NCBI GenBank assembly: GCA_016858145.1
Contig: JAEHOE010000004.1
Location: 930,001-994,000 of the forward strand
Origin: Edaphochlamys debaryana
Lineage: Eukaryota; Chlorophyta; Chlorophyceae; Chlamydomonadales
DNA length: 64,000 bases
Reading direction: 5' to 3'
The notes under the pieces were generated by a model. It saw only the letters and a list, made by a program, of their open reading frames with translations. It did no database searches and had not been told where the DNA came from. Positions within the stretch are counted from its first letter, which is position 1; every line of letters begins with the position of its first letter. Shown in pieces: positions 49,001 to 62,100 of the stretch. The position numbers were made by a program, and so were the translations under genes.

Positions 49001-49764
49001 CCAGCTGCGCAAACAGGGCCTGAGCGGGGTGGGAGCAAGCAGGGGAGGGGGAAGAGGGAGCGGGAGGAGGAGGGGAGAGAGGTGGGGTTGAGGCGGTGGA
49101 GACCTTGAGGTTGAACAGGGTAGCCTGCCCTCGATGTGGGTCGGGCAAGAACAGACCGGGGTCTCACCTGTACTACCTCCTCGGCACGCTCTATGGCGCG
49201 CTCATTGTCGTGTGTGAGCAGCGCCCCGCTCTGCCGTTGCACCAGAGGCAGGTACACTGCCCCCACAAGCGGCCCGCCCGGATAGCTCCGGCACCTGCGC
49301 AGTCAAGCAGCGCGACTTCAAGGGGAGTGCCCAGAGTGTGCTGTGTCACAACTGATGGGGGGCAGGGCTCACTGGGCCGCCAGCATCTCCAGGCGGTCGA
49401 GGGTGGCGGTGGTGAAGATGGTGACCGGGATGCGTGTGCTCCGGCTGGACCACCATACCCGTCGCAGCCGCAGGCTGCATCCAGCAGTGTACGGGTAAGT
49501 GCAACATATGCGCGATACCGCGAGCCGCGGGAGGTCGCAGCGTGCTGCGCACCTCAGCGTCTGTCCGCCCAAGAACGACGCAAAGGTTGTCGGCGTGGGG
49601 TTGTAAAGTTTGTTCCAGCATGACTCCAGCTGTATAGAGGAGTTCCGGCCGCTGGAGGGCTCCGCGTCTAGTGCTACGTGCGGGCTGTTGTCGATTGTGC
49701 CATTTACCAAGCCGTGGACCGCTGGCAGCGCTAGTAAGCTCGCAAGGAGCACCAGGGCAAGCAT
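46080..49764 (-). CDS. LARGE-like glycosyltransferase, GT49 family, secretory pathway
   Basis: A probable Golgi or ER glycosyltransferase. Nine exons, 49764-49553, 49474-49373, 49294-49168, 49019-48838, 47692-47541, 47307-47208, 47033-46962, 46788-46569 and 46379-46080, join in frame to 488 residues. MLALVLLASLLALPAVHG is a signal peptide or anchor; an ATG at 49791 would add nine residues. Family features are VTIFTTATLDRLEMLAAQ, PINAVRNAALLAVRTPLA followed by the DVDL nucleotide-sugar/metal motif (about residue 203), FEPWGIVKR, YDGRFRGCYNDKITHVVSLH and LPNAWVVHRPHAF. These match the GT49 domain of LARGE and B4GAT1. Donor and acceptor sugars cannot be read from sequence. The last about 40 residues are Arg/Gly-rich and may be spliced differently. 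Intron 4 carries repeat copy 2. Confidence 0.78.
47762..48745 (+). repeat. Long dispersed repeat, copy 2, inside a GT49 intron
   Basis: Same orientation as copy 1 at 44190-45176. It lies wholly inside the 1145-bp intron 48837-47693 and makes up about 86 percent of it. Without it the intron would be about 160 bp, typical for this gene. Its left edge in this copy (CAGGTCCA) resembles the inverted complement of its right end (CAGTTCCA), a possible short terminal inverted repeat. I found no clear target-site duplication. Confidence 0.85.
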
Positions 49765-50138
49765 GTTGCCATCAGCATTTGCTGCTAACAAAGGCGCGAC
49801 CGGCGCAAGAAGTCAGCCGGCATCGCAAGCTCCAGGGAGACAGGATGTCCAATTAGCATATGCAAGGTAAGGTCTCATTACGTATGAAAGGAATCGTAGA
49901 CTACCAGTCAAGGACTCGCTGCGAAGGGGTGCAGGATCCAAACCGTGTCAGTTTTCCCGCCCCTCCTTGCATTTCCCCGCAGGCCGCCGAACATGGTCCG
50001 TGGGCTTGAGCCCTGGGCCGCATTTCCCCGCCGGCTGGCCGGCCAGTCCCCCGCAGGCCATATGCACTCCTTCGTTGCAACGCCGCCTCTCCGGCCTCCA
50101 CCTCGACCCATCCCCTCGTTGCCCCTTGCTTCAGCCCC
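49765..50138. promoter_or_regulatory. Short intergenic region: GT49 promoter and SMCHD1-like 3' UTR
   Basis: 374 bp between two minus-strand genes. It must hold the GT49 promoter and the end of the upstream transcript. ATTAGCATATGCAAGG near 49853 and TTACGTATG near 49878 are AT-rich islands. No defined motif is assigned. Confidence 0.4.
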
Positions 50139-53100
50139 CTACCGACGGCCCCGTCCGCGGGCGTCCTTGCCGCCGGGACCCGAACCGGGGCTCAGGCCCA
50201 CGGACCGCGTGGGCGGCCGCCGGCGCGCTCCCTCCGACCCACCCGCGCCGTCGGGACTCCCCGCCACCCCGCCCATGTCCTCTGCGGTCACCTCCATCGA
50301 CCGCCGCTGCCCGAACCCCCGTCGGGCCGCCGCCCCACCCGGCCCCTGCGCCTGCCCTTGCCCCTGGCCCGCCGGCTGCCCCTGGCCCTGCTGCGCCTGC
50401 TGCGCCTGCTGCGCCTGCTGCGCCTGCTGCGCCCGCTGCTGCTGTGCGTGCTCCGCTTCCGCCGCGCGCTCCCGCTCCATGAGCCGCCCCAGCTCCTGCC
50501 CCAGCTCGTCCAAGCGCCGCTGCAGCCGCACAGCCTCCGGCTCGTGCTGTGCCTGCGCGGCTTCCGCCGCCGCGCGCGCCGCCGCCTCCGCATGCCGCTG
50601 CTGGTCCGCCGCCTGCGCCGCCTCGCGCAGCTGGGCCGCGGCGGCGCCGATACCGTCGGCGCGGGACTGCATGAAGAGGGCATCCAGCTGCAGGGAAAGT
50701 GGGAGGTAGGAGAGACACAGGCGGGGTTGGGGGCCGTCCATGCGTGCGCCGTAGCAGCAGTCTCGAAGCAACGAGCGGACCCCAACAGGCCCCACACACG
50801 CCCCGTTCAGACCCTGCGCAGGCCCCACCCAGGCCGCCGCCCCACCCAGGCCCCACCTGCCGCAGCTTTAGCTGGAGGTCCAGGGCGCCCCACGTGGGCC
50901 TGGCCTCCTGCGGCGGCCGCCCCTCCTGGGGCTGCGGCGGCTGCAGGGGCGTCACCCAGGGGAAGGGCAGGCCGCCGAACTGCACCGGGGGCCGGGAGCG
51001 CTGGCCCAGGAAGCCGGAGCTGCGGGGGCGGGGCGAGGCAAGGAGGGAGCGAGTGAGGGACGGGAGGGAGGGAGGGAGAGAGGGGCGGACTTGCTGCAGT
51101 AGCCGGTACGAGGTACTGCTCACCCCTTGCGCCCCATACGAGGTGGCTCCTCCCCACTTGCTGCTCACCCCTTGCGCCCCATGTTGTACGAGCCGCGCCC
51201 GTCCGCCGCAATCAGCCGCGTGCGCCCCACTGGCACGCCCGTCACCCGGCACCGCTCCAGGAATGCGTTGAGGTGCGCGCTGGTATCGAAGACCATGGCA
51301 TCCCCGAACGAGTAGGCCAGCGCCGTCTGGCGCAGGCTGGCCTGTGGTGGGAGGGCGGAGCGCGGAGAGAGGGCAGGCAGGGCGGTAGGGATGGTGCCTG
51401 GATGGCGGTGGGGGAGCTTTACGCGTGTTGCTCGGCGCTGGTGCGCGCATTCGCAGCACAGCCCGCAGGGTTTACGCGGCCCAGTCAGCTCTGGGCTCCC
51501 AAGAGGAGGGTATGCCACGAGGGTATGCCTGCGCAAGTTCAAGCTCACGCTCACACGCACCTGCAGGGGCTGTGGGTCCCGCGCGCCGTTGCCCGGGGGC
51601 AGCTGGACGGGCATGTTGAGGTGGTGGGGAGGGAGGTGGACGAGGTTGACCGCGAAGCCCACAAAGCCCTGCGGAAGGGTGGGAGGGAAGGGAGACGCGC
51701 GCAGTGCGCAAGCTTGTCGGCGTGGAGGTAGCGCCGCGTGAGGCACTGCAGGGTAAGAGTGCCTGTCTACTCATCCACGAAGCTAACGGCAGCGCCTGCC
51801 ACGTGGCACGTGCCCACCTGGTTGCGGGCAATCTGCACCTCCTCGGGCGTGGCGGGGTCGAACACCAGCACGTCCTGTCATGGGGGGGGGGGGAAAGAGA
51901 GGGAGACGGAGCGTATCGTGGCACCTGGCAGGACCGCCATCGACTCGCTCAGGCGGCGCACCCCTTCCACCCGCGACCCGCGACCCTCACCCGGAAGTCG
52001 CGTCGCCTCCTGCTCATCCGCAGGGGCAGCTGGGGGAAAAGGGCGCGCATGACAGCGTGGGAGTGCGGGCGAGGATCAGGCGAAGAGGGCAGCGTCAAAG
52101 GAGAGTACCATCTCGCAGCAGCCCTCTAGCCGTGGAGGAGAGCTTGGCTAATCACGCGGTACCCGCACTCGCCTGCGGGTGCGACGTGTCCACCTCCTGG
52201 CGGTCCAGTACGAACTGGTCACGGTACAGCTCGGGATTGGCGAGGTTCGTGTCGGCCACACCGGGTTGCTGGTGGAGTTGTGCGGCAGGTGGGCAAGGTA
52301 TGGCACGGCGGGTTACGGCGGCAGGACGGCCCTGGGCGAGAGGGCCCCCGAACTTCCCGCCCCACCCCACCCTCCCCGCACGCACCAGTTTACACAGCCG
52401 GCCCGCCAGCGCCCAATCCCACCAGTGTACCCCGCTGCTCGCACTGACCATCGCCCCACCCATCCACACCGTATGCACTCACCATGTTGTGCAGCCGGTC
52501 CACCAGCGCGGCCTGGGCCTGCCGCCCCACCATGAAGACTCGGTCCATGGAGTCCAGAGCCGCCAGAGCCGCGCTCACTTCGGTCCGCTCCACCCACCCC
52601 AGCATGGACAGAGGCCCAATAGCGCCCGGCACGAGACGGCACGCCTCCGCTAGGAAGGTGAAGCGCTGCAGGGTGTTGGCGTGCTGGGTGCCGGGGTGCA
52701 GGAGGCCGGCGGCGGGGGGGTGACGAGGGATCTGGCCCGGCGGCACGGGCGGGGCGGGCGGCCAGGGGAGGTAGCCCGGGTTCTCGAAGGGCAGCGAGTT
52801 GATGAGGGCGTCCGCGTGGGACGCCAGCCGCTGACGAAGCACTTCGGCGGCGTCCTGCGGTGGACACAGGGGTGGACAGGAGGAGAGTCCTAAAGGGTCA
52901 AGACGGCAGGCATGCGTCTGATGTGGACTGGCCAGCAGCCCCCCGCAGCCCCTCGCACCCATGCCCGCGCCACCATTCGCAGGCCGTAAAGCAGTCCCTG
53001 TCCGACCCGTCCCGCCCCGAACGCACCAGCCAGGCTGCCAGCGACGCGGCGTCCTGCGGTGCCACGCCCACGCCCTGCAGGGCGCTCCTGGCGGCGGCCA

Positions 53101-56100
53101 CACGGTTGCTCTTGACCGTGAGGTTCTCGGTCGCCTCGCTGGCCGACCTCTGTGCCGTGGTGATGAGGCTGCGCCTCTCCTCCAGCTGGGGTGGGTGAGG
53201 AGCCAGGGGGAGCGGGGGGTAGGGGGTGAGCAGAGGCCTCAGGGGGGTGGGGCAGGGCGGCCAAACACGCCCAGGGGCTGCACGCCGCCCCCAGGGACTG
53301 ACGCCCTTTGAGGCGGCCTCACCTGCCCCCGGAGGCCCTCCACCTCCCGCCGCAGCTCCGCGCTGCCGCCCGCCGCCGTGGACACATACACAGTGGCCAG
53401 GAGCTCAGCGTCCCCACCACCACCGCCTCCGTCGGCCCCCGCTCCCTCCGCCTCCGCCCCGACCAGGCTTAGGTGCAGGCGGTAGTCACACCCCGCCGCC
53501 AGCCCCGCCGCCGCCAGCGAGTGGGCCGGCAGGCGGAAGGAGCCGTCGGGAGCGAGGGTGTGCGTGGCCAGGACCAGGGGGACCTCGGCGCCGCCAGCGG
53601 CCGCGCCCCCGGGTGCGGGTGCGGGCACGCGGGTGGCCGTGAGCTGCAGCCGGTCGCGGCCGGGGACGGGCGGCGTGGGGTTGCCCCACCTGAGGTCCGA
53701 CATGGGGGGGGCAGGAACGTCGCAAACTAGCACCTGCAGAATGAGAATCAGTGGACTCGCCACGTTCCCCTTAGCCAGCTCCCGGAACACGCCGCACCTG
53801 TCCAGTATCCGGCCGTGCAGCTCGGGCACCAGCACCGGCCCCGCCTCCGCCGCCCCTCCCGCCGCCGCCGCATCCGGCGCCGCCGCCACCACGCGCACTC
53901 GCTCGCGTGTGAGCTCGGGCGCAGAGGCGCAGGCGGGGTCCAGGCGGAGGGCGGCGGGGGGGCCCGGACGGAGGTCCAGCTCCACCAGGGGCAGGGGGGT
54001 CAGGCGGTGGTCGGCCCCGGGGATGCGGGCGTCTGGGGCGGAGAACAGCGGGTCAGAAACAGGGTTAGTTAAAGTGCAGAGACCCCGCATGCCGGGAGGA
54101 CCCCACAACCAAGACAGGCGCTTGCGTACCGCCCCCACTCGACCGCAAACGCACCTTGGAAGGAAGCCACGAGGCGCCACACACTTGCTACCGTCGGGGG
54201 CACCACGCCCCGACCGGCGCCAGCGCCCTCGCCTCCGCCCTCCTCCCCCTCCTCCTCCTCCTCGTCCTCGTACTCGCTGTGGGCGCCGCGGGTCTCCGCT
54301 GTGCCGTCCCAGCCGCCGCCCGGGCACTCGAACACGCCCCCCTCGCAGGCCGGCAGCGCGGGCGGTGGCGGCTCCACCGCGGCCTTGATCCAGACCTGCT
54401 GCCCGCCACCTGCCAGCGTCACCTGGGGGGCGGCAGGGCGAGGCGGGAGCATGCTGGACAAACTGCGCCTGTAGCTTGCATAATCTACTTTGCAGAGGCT
54501 GCCCAAGGGCAGCCTCCAAGCCTCAGCACGCGCCAACCACACCAGCACGCGACCCAGCCTTCAGGGCCCAGGACCTGCGGCCACGGCCCCTGACCCTAAG
54601 CCACGCCCCGGCCCACCTGCCGCTCCCAGCGCAGCTTGACCGGCCCCAGCTCCTCCACCGCCCACGCCACCCCATCCGCAGAGTCGACTCGCAGCGTGAA
54701 CCCGGGCAGGGGACCGCCCGCGGCCCGGCGGGGGTGTGGCTGGGGCCCCAGCGTGCGGACCAGGCGGGGCGGGGCGGCGGGGGCCTCCACGGCCCCCAGG
54801 CGCAGCAGGTGCAGGGGCTCAACCGGGTACCTGGCAGGTGGCGAAAGGACACGTGCGGAGAGTTGCCATGCGGGCTGGCAGGAGGCGCTCCCGCAACGCC
54901 ACCAAGCCCCAGCCCCAGCCCCGGCCGTACCTGCCCTTCCGCACGCTCACGTATAGGCACAGTGGCTCCGCGTGGGCGAAGGCGGGGCAGTCTGGCTCCA
55001 GCAGCAGCAGCAGGGGGCCATGCGCCCACGTGTCTGCGTCCCCAATGATGAGGTCGAAGGGGGGCAGGTCGATGAGGCCGGCGACCACCTCGAGGGGGTA
55101 CTCCCTTGGGACCTGGGGAACGCGGTCGGGGACCCGCTTACAGGGTCTGACATGGCAACATTGGGTTCGCGCACACGCACGCCGACACCTACGTGATGTG
55201 ATGTGATGTGATTTGTGTGTGGGGTTGTCTTAAATGCACAACCTACCTCCTGTGGCGACGACTGGCACGTGAGGCGGTACGCTCCGCTGTCCCCCACCCG
55301 ATATTCGTCCGCGTCCTGCAGCAGCAGCCAGCATCGGGGGAGGTTCAGTGGGTGGGGAAAGAAAGAATGGCTGCGCGATGCGGAGTTCTGTCCTCCGCCA
55401 TAATCTGCCAGGTGGCTGTTGCGTGCCGCTTCGCCTGAAACACATGGCCTATAGCGCCGTCCCTATACCCTTCCAGATGTAGCCCCACTCAAAGCCCGCT
55501 TTCGCCTCCATAGGATTTGAGGTGCATCCCTTGCTTTCACCCCCGGATAGCAGTACACAAGGCGAGGGCCTCCAGCCAGCACACCCACCTGGAGCTCCAG
55601 CTGCAGCTGCAGGGTGGCGCCCTCGGCGACATCGAGCGCCAGCAGGGAGGCGGGGCCGGGCGGCGCGGGCAGCAGCGCAGCGGCTCCTTCCGGCCGAGCG
55701 GGGGGCTCAGAGCAGAGCTGTGCCTGTGGCGAGAGACGCAACACACTCGTGGGTGTGAGGGGGAGGATGCTCCTCAAGCGGGCGACAGCCGGCAATACAG
55801 GCATGGATGCTGGGCGAGAGACGCTCCACGCTCCAAAAGACGGGGTCTTGCAGAGCCCTGACTTCATACGCCTCAGCGGCCGCGCCTCACCTGCACCCCC
55901 ATAGGCGACACAACGGTGAGGTGGTAGCCGCCCTGTCCCGCCATCGTCCCCGCAGCCATGCGCACGGGCAGGGACAGCGCCAGGGAGGGCGGTTGCGGCC
56001 CTGTGTCGCCCGCTACATCCTCCGCGGCCGGCGTGGGGGGACTGAAGGCCAGGCGTAGAGCCGCGGCGCACGGCTGCGTCTGGGGCAGCCGCACCTGTAC

Positions 56101-59100
56101 GGCATAGGAAAGGACACGTACGGCATTGGTCCGGTTACATTCTCTTCCTCGCCCTGGACTTGGTGCCGCTCGAGTAGGCACAATGTACAGTACGCGCGCG
56201 CCGCACCTTGGCCCAGATAACGGGCAGACCGGCAGCCGGCTCCTGGGCGGCGCCGTCCTCAACCTCCTCCTCCTCCTCCTCCTCAACCTCCTCTGCTCCG
56301 TCCGCGGGCGCCTCTTCTCCCGCCTCCGCCTCAGCAGGGCCTGGCTCTGCCGTAGCCGTGCCTGGCTCCGCCATTGTTGTGTCGCCGTCCACGCCAGCAG
56401 CAGCCGCTGCAGTCTCCACCGGGGCCTGCTCCGCCGCCTCGCCGGCCGCTGGCGCCTCCGCGCCCGCTCCCTCCGCCTCCATCGCCTCCGGCCGGACCTC
56501 CGTCGCAGCCTCAGACTGCCTCCGCCGGCGGTCGCCGGCCTTACTGCCACCTGCCCCTCCTTCCCCTGCAGCCTCTCCTGGCTCGGGCCCGCGGCGCCTG
56601 CACCTCGGCGGCTCCTGGCCCGCCGCCTGCCCCGACCCCGCTGCTCGCTTCCGCTTGCCCCGCTGCAGGGGCTCACAGCCCCTTGGCCACTCCCACGCCA
56701 CCACCTCGCAGGGGATCGGGTCACCCCCTGCTGCCGCCAGCGCCGCCGCCTCCTCGGGCGCTGGCGTCAGGGCGGCGGTGGTGTGGGCGGCCAGCAGGGC
56801 GGCCATGGACCGGGAGGGGCGCAGGGGCAGACCCAGGGCGTCCACACAGACCAGCGGCACGCGCACGGTCGTGCCTGCGAGGAGGCCAGAAGGGGGACGA
56901 TCAGAGTTGCCCGGCAAGGGCGTGGCGAGGCAGCAACAGCGAAGCGCAGGAGCGGATTTGGTACACCTATGGTGCTGACGAGATGCGGTTTAGGACACAG
57001 GAAACCGGTAGGTTGCAGCGGACACTCTGCAGCCAGGCACGCACCTGCCCTTGCGGTGACCGCCTCCTCAATGAGAGCCAGGCCGCCGGCCGCCAGCAGC
57101 GCCGACGCATCGACCGGCGCCCCACCGCCCCCCGGCGGCCGTAGCTGCAGCAGGTGAGGCCCAGCGCCCTCGCCCGAGCCCGCCGCATCCTGCTCACTCC
57201 CCTGGGCCGGGGGCTCGGGGAGGCACAGCGCCCCCTGGACGGGCACCACCTGGACCCGTGGCGAAGCGGCCGCCGCCCCGGCAGCTGCAGCAGCAGCGCC
57301 GACAGGCGGCCGGGGCACTCGGGCGGCGGCGGCACGGCCCGTGAGCAGATCGCAGGCCACGGGGGCCAGGCGGATCTCCGTGGGGTACGGCTCCTGTACG
57401 CCATACGACAACACGGGAGCAAGCATGTCGAGATGACGGTCCCAACGTCCGCTGGGCACCGCTGCACGACGCCTACGCCGTGCGGTGGGCATCCCGGCCA
57501 GCATGATATTGATTTTCCTCAGGAAAATCCTCCACACACACGTGTCACTCACCTCCCGGACGTAGAAGTTGCCGTAGCAAAAGGGCACTGCCCTGCCCGC
57601 ACCAGCCACCGCACCAGCTACCCCGCCAGCCCCTGCCCCTCCAGCGCCGCCGCCCGCGCGCCGAACGCCGGCCGCCGCCGCCGCGCCGCCCCTTGCTCCC
57701 GCCGCTGCCCCGCGCGCCCCCGCCCCCGGGTCCTCCAGCACGCGGATGCATGCGGTGCGGGAGGGGCCCACAAAGTCTGAGTCGCGGAGGGACAGGTCGG
57801 GCAGCTCTAGGCGGCCTGCCTGGAAGTGCAGGCGGGGCAGGGTGCGGGCCGCGGCACCCTCCCCTACCACAACCTGCGCACAGGGTATGACAGGGCGGGG
57901 CGCAACAGAGGAGGAAAGAAAGGCATGACAGGGGGCCCATTCAGCACACGCACGGGCAGAAGGCATACGTACAGGTACACGACAGAGGCAAATGATCGTA
58001 CTCCGCTGTACTGCTCACCCGTACGTCGGCCTTCAGGAACTCATCGACTTTGTCGTCCTTCTCATCGGCGCACGAAAGCGTCAGGGACAGCGCGCTCAGC
58101 ACGCGTTGACCGGGTTTGACCCGCAGGCACTGCTCGTACAGCGGGGCCCGCCCCGAGTCCAGCGCCTCCCAGGCCGCCGCCAGTACGGCCTCCCGGTCCC
58201 GCAGTACGGCACCCGAGGGGCGGATGAAGAGCTCCCGTGGGCCCTGGCACGTGTGTTCCACGCGCCGCTGTGTGGGGCGCGGGCAGGGCACGAGGGTGAG
58301 GGGAGGATGCAGATTCATAATCTGTCACGTCTAGCATTACATTGATCCTGCCATAACCCTGTATCATGAGGACCCATGATGACCCAGCTTGCCCGGCCCA
58401 GCCATGGCCGCGCCTCACCTCGAACGCCAGCTGCAGGAGCGTCCTCTGAGAGCCCTCGTCCTCCTCCGCCTCCTCGTCCTCCTCCTCATCCACGAACGCC
58501 TCCAGCTCGCTCCACGTGAGCGCATCACGTGAGGCCGGCCGCAGCCCCTCCTTCTGCCGCCACAGCCGCTGCCGCAGCGTGCCGTCCAGCAGCCAGTCGC
58601 CCGCCAGGCCGGAGGCGGCCTCGTCCGGCTCCACGCCCAGCAGCACCTGTACGGCAAATCTTACGTCGCAGCAATGTCGTACCATCGCCGTACACGAGGG
58701 GGATCAAGTGCTAACATGACCACATGCACCCAGGGCTCTGCACCCACAGCTGCTTTGCTCCCAGGGCTCCGCACCTTGCGAATGCCCACGTAGCCCTGCT
58801 TCACAGTGTCGGTCTCCTCCAACACCTGCGCCCCCGGCCCGACCGCACCGCCGCTGCCGCCCGCAGCCCCACCCGCGGTCGCGGCTGTGGCCGCGGCCGC
58901 GGCCCCTCCCTTGGCCCCCTTGCCCGGCGGCTCCTCTCCCGGCGGCAGCAGCAGGCGCAGTGTGAAGCGGCCCAGGTCCCCCGGGAGGCCCATGGCGCGG
59001 AGCTCGGAGGAGGGGATGACGAGCTGGTTGCCGGAGGAGTCGAAGGGGTACACTGGGGCCGGGGCGGAGAAGAGGGGCCGTCGGCCTCATGTCACCTTGT

Positions 59101-62100
59101 AACACGTTCAGTGGATACACCTGATAGATGTGAAGCACGAACCTCACCTTGGGACTCAAGTACCCAGTCGCTCTGGGCTCCCCTGCTTCCGCCGCCGCCA
59201 CCCGAGGCCCCGGCCGCGGTGCCACCCGGGCTCGCTTCGGCCGCACCCGACCCGTTCGCGGCCTCAGCGGGGGCTGCGTTGGTGCGCCTCCGGAGCAAAA
59301 GCTGTAACACACACGGTGTTGAATGGGCATAGTGCGGGGAATGAAGTGCAGTGGGCCACAAGTAAGGTTTGGGCATTCGACGCTCTAGGCTGACAAGAAA
59401 GTTGCAGAGGCTGGCATGAAACCCAGGTCCTGCTAGCGCTGCCAGTGCACTGCTGTAGCTCTGACAGCCCCCAGTCCCCTCCGGCCTGTCCTGTCCAATC
59501 CAGTCCCAAGGTACCCACCGGCGCACGGACGCGGGCGCCCGCCTGTGAAGGGGCACAGGGGCACACATTAGGGTGGGGTGGGGTAGGGCCAGGGGAGCAC
59601 GGGCGGACCTGGGACCGCCCTATGCCGTTGAAAGCCCTTCACGCTTGCACTGCACTGGCCCCGCGCAACCCACTGGCGCCCGAGAGGAGCCCCCAGCTGC
59701 TACCACCTGCTACCACCTGCTACCACCTGCTACCACCTGCTACTCCCGTATTAGCGCCGCGCACCTCCTGGCCGCTGGGCCCCGCCTCAAAGGCGCACGA
59801 CAGCTGCACCCGGGGCTGCGGCTGGGAGCGTGCGCTGCCGGGGTAGTAGGGGTTGCCCTCTGCGGGGTTGGAGGCGACGGTGACGGCAGGCAGAGCTTGC
59901 AGCCAACAACGGTGATACACAACAGGGTGATACACAACACTGAAGGACATGAGCGACATGCTATTGGGTTGGCATCGGGCTGGTTAGACACATGGATACA
60001 CCCCTCCCTAGGCACGCCCGTAACCCCTCGCTCGCCCCCGCCCCCTCGCATGGGCAGTCCACGCCCACCTCACCCCACCTGAGTCGCACAGCCGCACAAC
60101 CAGGTTGTTGTCCATCTCCGCGCCCTTGCTGAGCTGCGTGAGGGGTGGGTGAGGGTGAAGGGGTGAAGCTCAGAAGGGGAGAGACTCCGGCTGTTCGAAC
60201 GGGGAGGGAATAAGGAACCCCACCCATCCCTCACCTACCTCCAGGGGCTTGTCCCGGTGCCGGCTGTTGAGCCAGTTCCCTTGCTCAACCGTGATCACAG
60301 CCGCGGTCCCGCTCAGCAGAGTGACCTCGGGCGGACCCGCCAGCACCGGCGCACCGCTGCCGGGGCGCGCGGTCACAAAGGACAGAAGCTGCGGTGCGGC
60401 GCCGGCCCCAGCCCCGCCCCCGGCGGCGCTCGCTGCGGCGGCGGCGGCGGCAGGCGCGGCGGCGGCGCCGATGGCCGGCATGGCCTCGAGGGCGGCGCGT
60501 GTGGTGGCGAGCGTGACGTCAAAGCGGAGCGGGGCGTGGGTGATGTTGCCCTGAGAGGGACGGTGGGGTATTGCCGGGACGAGGCTGACGGAGCGGCCGG
60601 CGGGCGGCAAATGCTTGGTTGCCAAAGCCCAAACAGGCATTGACACGAGCCATCAACACCAACCTCCAGCCTTAGCCAGCCACCCTGCAACAGCCCGCCC
60701 GCCCGGGCCCCGTTACACACCCCTGCCCCAGTCCTCGCCGTGGACCCCTCACCACACCTACCTTGCCCGTCTGCATGAGCCCCAGCGCCTTGACGTACAG
60801 CCCCTGCACCCAGCACGTGAGTCGGTCGGGCGAGAAGCGCACGTGCTCGCCCTGCGGTAGACGTTGGTCCAGCCGCAGTCCGGGACGTGTCCGTATACGC
60901 GTCTGGAAAGCGCAGCGGATGCTGAGTGCGGACTTCGCCCCCGTCTTGGGCGCAGACTTGGCTGGGTTGACGCTGAAGGTCTCCAGGATGAGGGCCTCGA
61001 GCTCAGGGCTGAAGGCCACCTGGAAAGGGGGTAAGAAGTCGGGGTTTGAAGGGGATTCGTGGAGCGTCCGGCAAAGGACTCTGGACAACCCGACAATCCA
61101 AAGGCAGCCTCACCCGGTTGCTGTTGGCGTCCAGCAGGCACACCACCAGGGGCGGCAGCGTGAAGCCCATGCGGCAGTCCCGCACAGTCGCCAGCGGCTC
61201 CAGGGGGACCGCCCCTTGCGCGGGGTCCTACAAGCAAGGGGGGTCGCCAAGGAGGCGAGGAGGCCAGCGGTCAGGACCCCGCGAACTAGCCCCCTGCCAC
61301 CTCCTGCCCCGCTCCTTGCCGTACCCCGCTCCTTGCCGTACCGTAACCCAAGCAGGTGCAGACAACATGCCGCCATGGGGCCACCCCGCCCCACCTTGGC
61401 GAAGTAGGCCGTGAGGGCGGCGGGCTGGCTGGAGGTCACCTGCGGCCGGGTGCGAGGAGGCGGCGACCAGAGGAAGACGCGCGGTCAGCCCCGGCCACTC
61501 CACAGCGATCCCCACAGGGACCTCTGCGACGGTCCTCGACACCCGCTATACGCCACACCAGGTACGCACCGTGAAGCGGTATGTGAGGGGCTGCTCGGGG
61601 TCGAGCAGGTCGTGCGCCTCCTCCGCCGCCTCGAAGCACATTTCGTACTCCCCGGGTGAGCGGATGTGCTCCGCAAAGCCGGTGATGCTGACCCTGAAGC
61701 AATGCGCAGGTTGGGGGAAGGAGGGCACGTGTGAGGGGCCTGAAATTTCGAGAAGCGCTGCGCCGTCATGCCACCCTCGGCCCCGCCCCGCCCCCCACAC
61801 CCTCTGCCGCCTCACCTGGCGCCGTCCTTGTTCACCTCCTGACCGGTTAGGACCCCACACGCGGGCTGCCAGTCGTCGTCGGGGTGCGCCCGGTGGCTGA
61901 ACAATGGGGCGGAAGTGGGGAGCGGGCGAGGGGGGAGAGATGGAAGGAGGGTGAGTGGATGAACGATTGGGCGCAGTACGGCATGTACGTCTGTACGGCT
62001 CACCAAATCCTGAGCGAGACCTGGACCTTGTAGTCCGGAAAGTGGTACCTGCGCAAGGGAGTAAGGATCAGAGGGGAGGACGTCAGGCGAAAGAATACAA

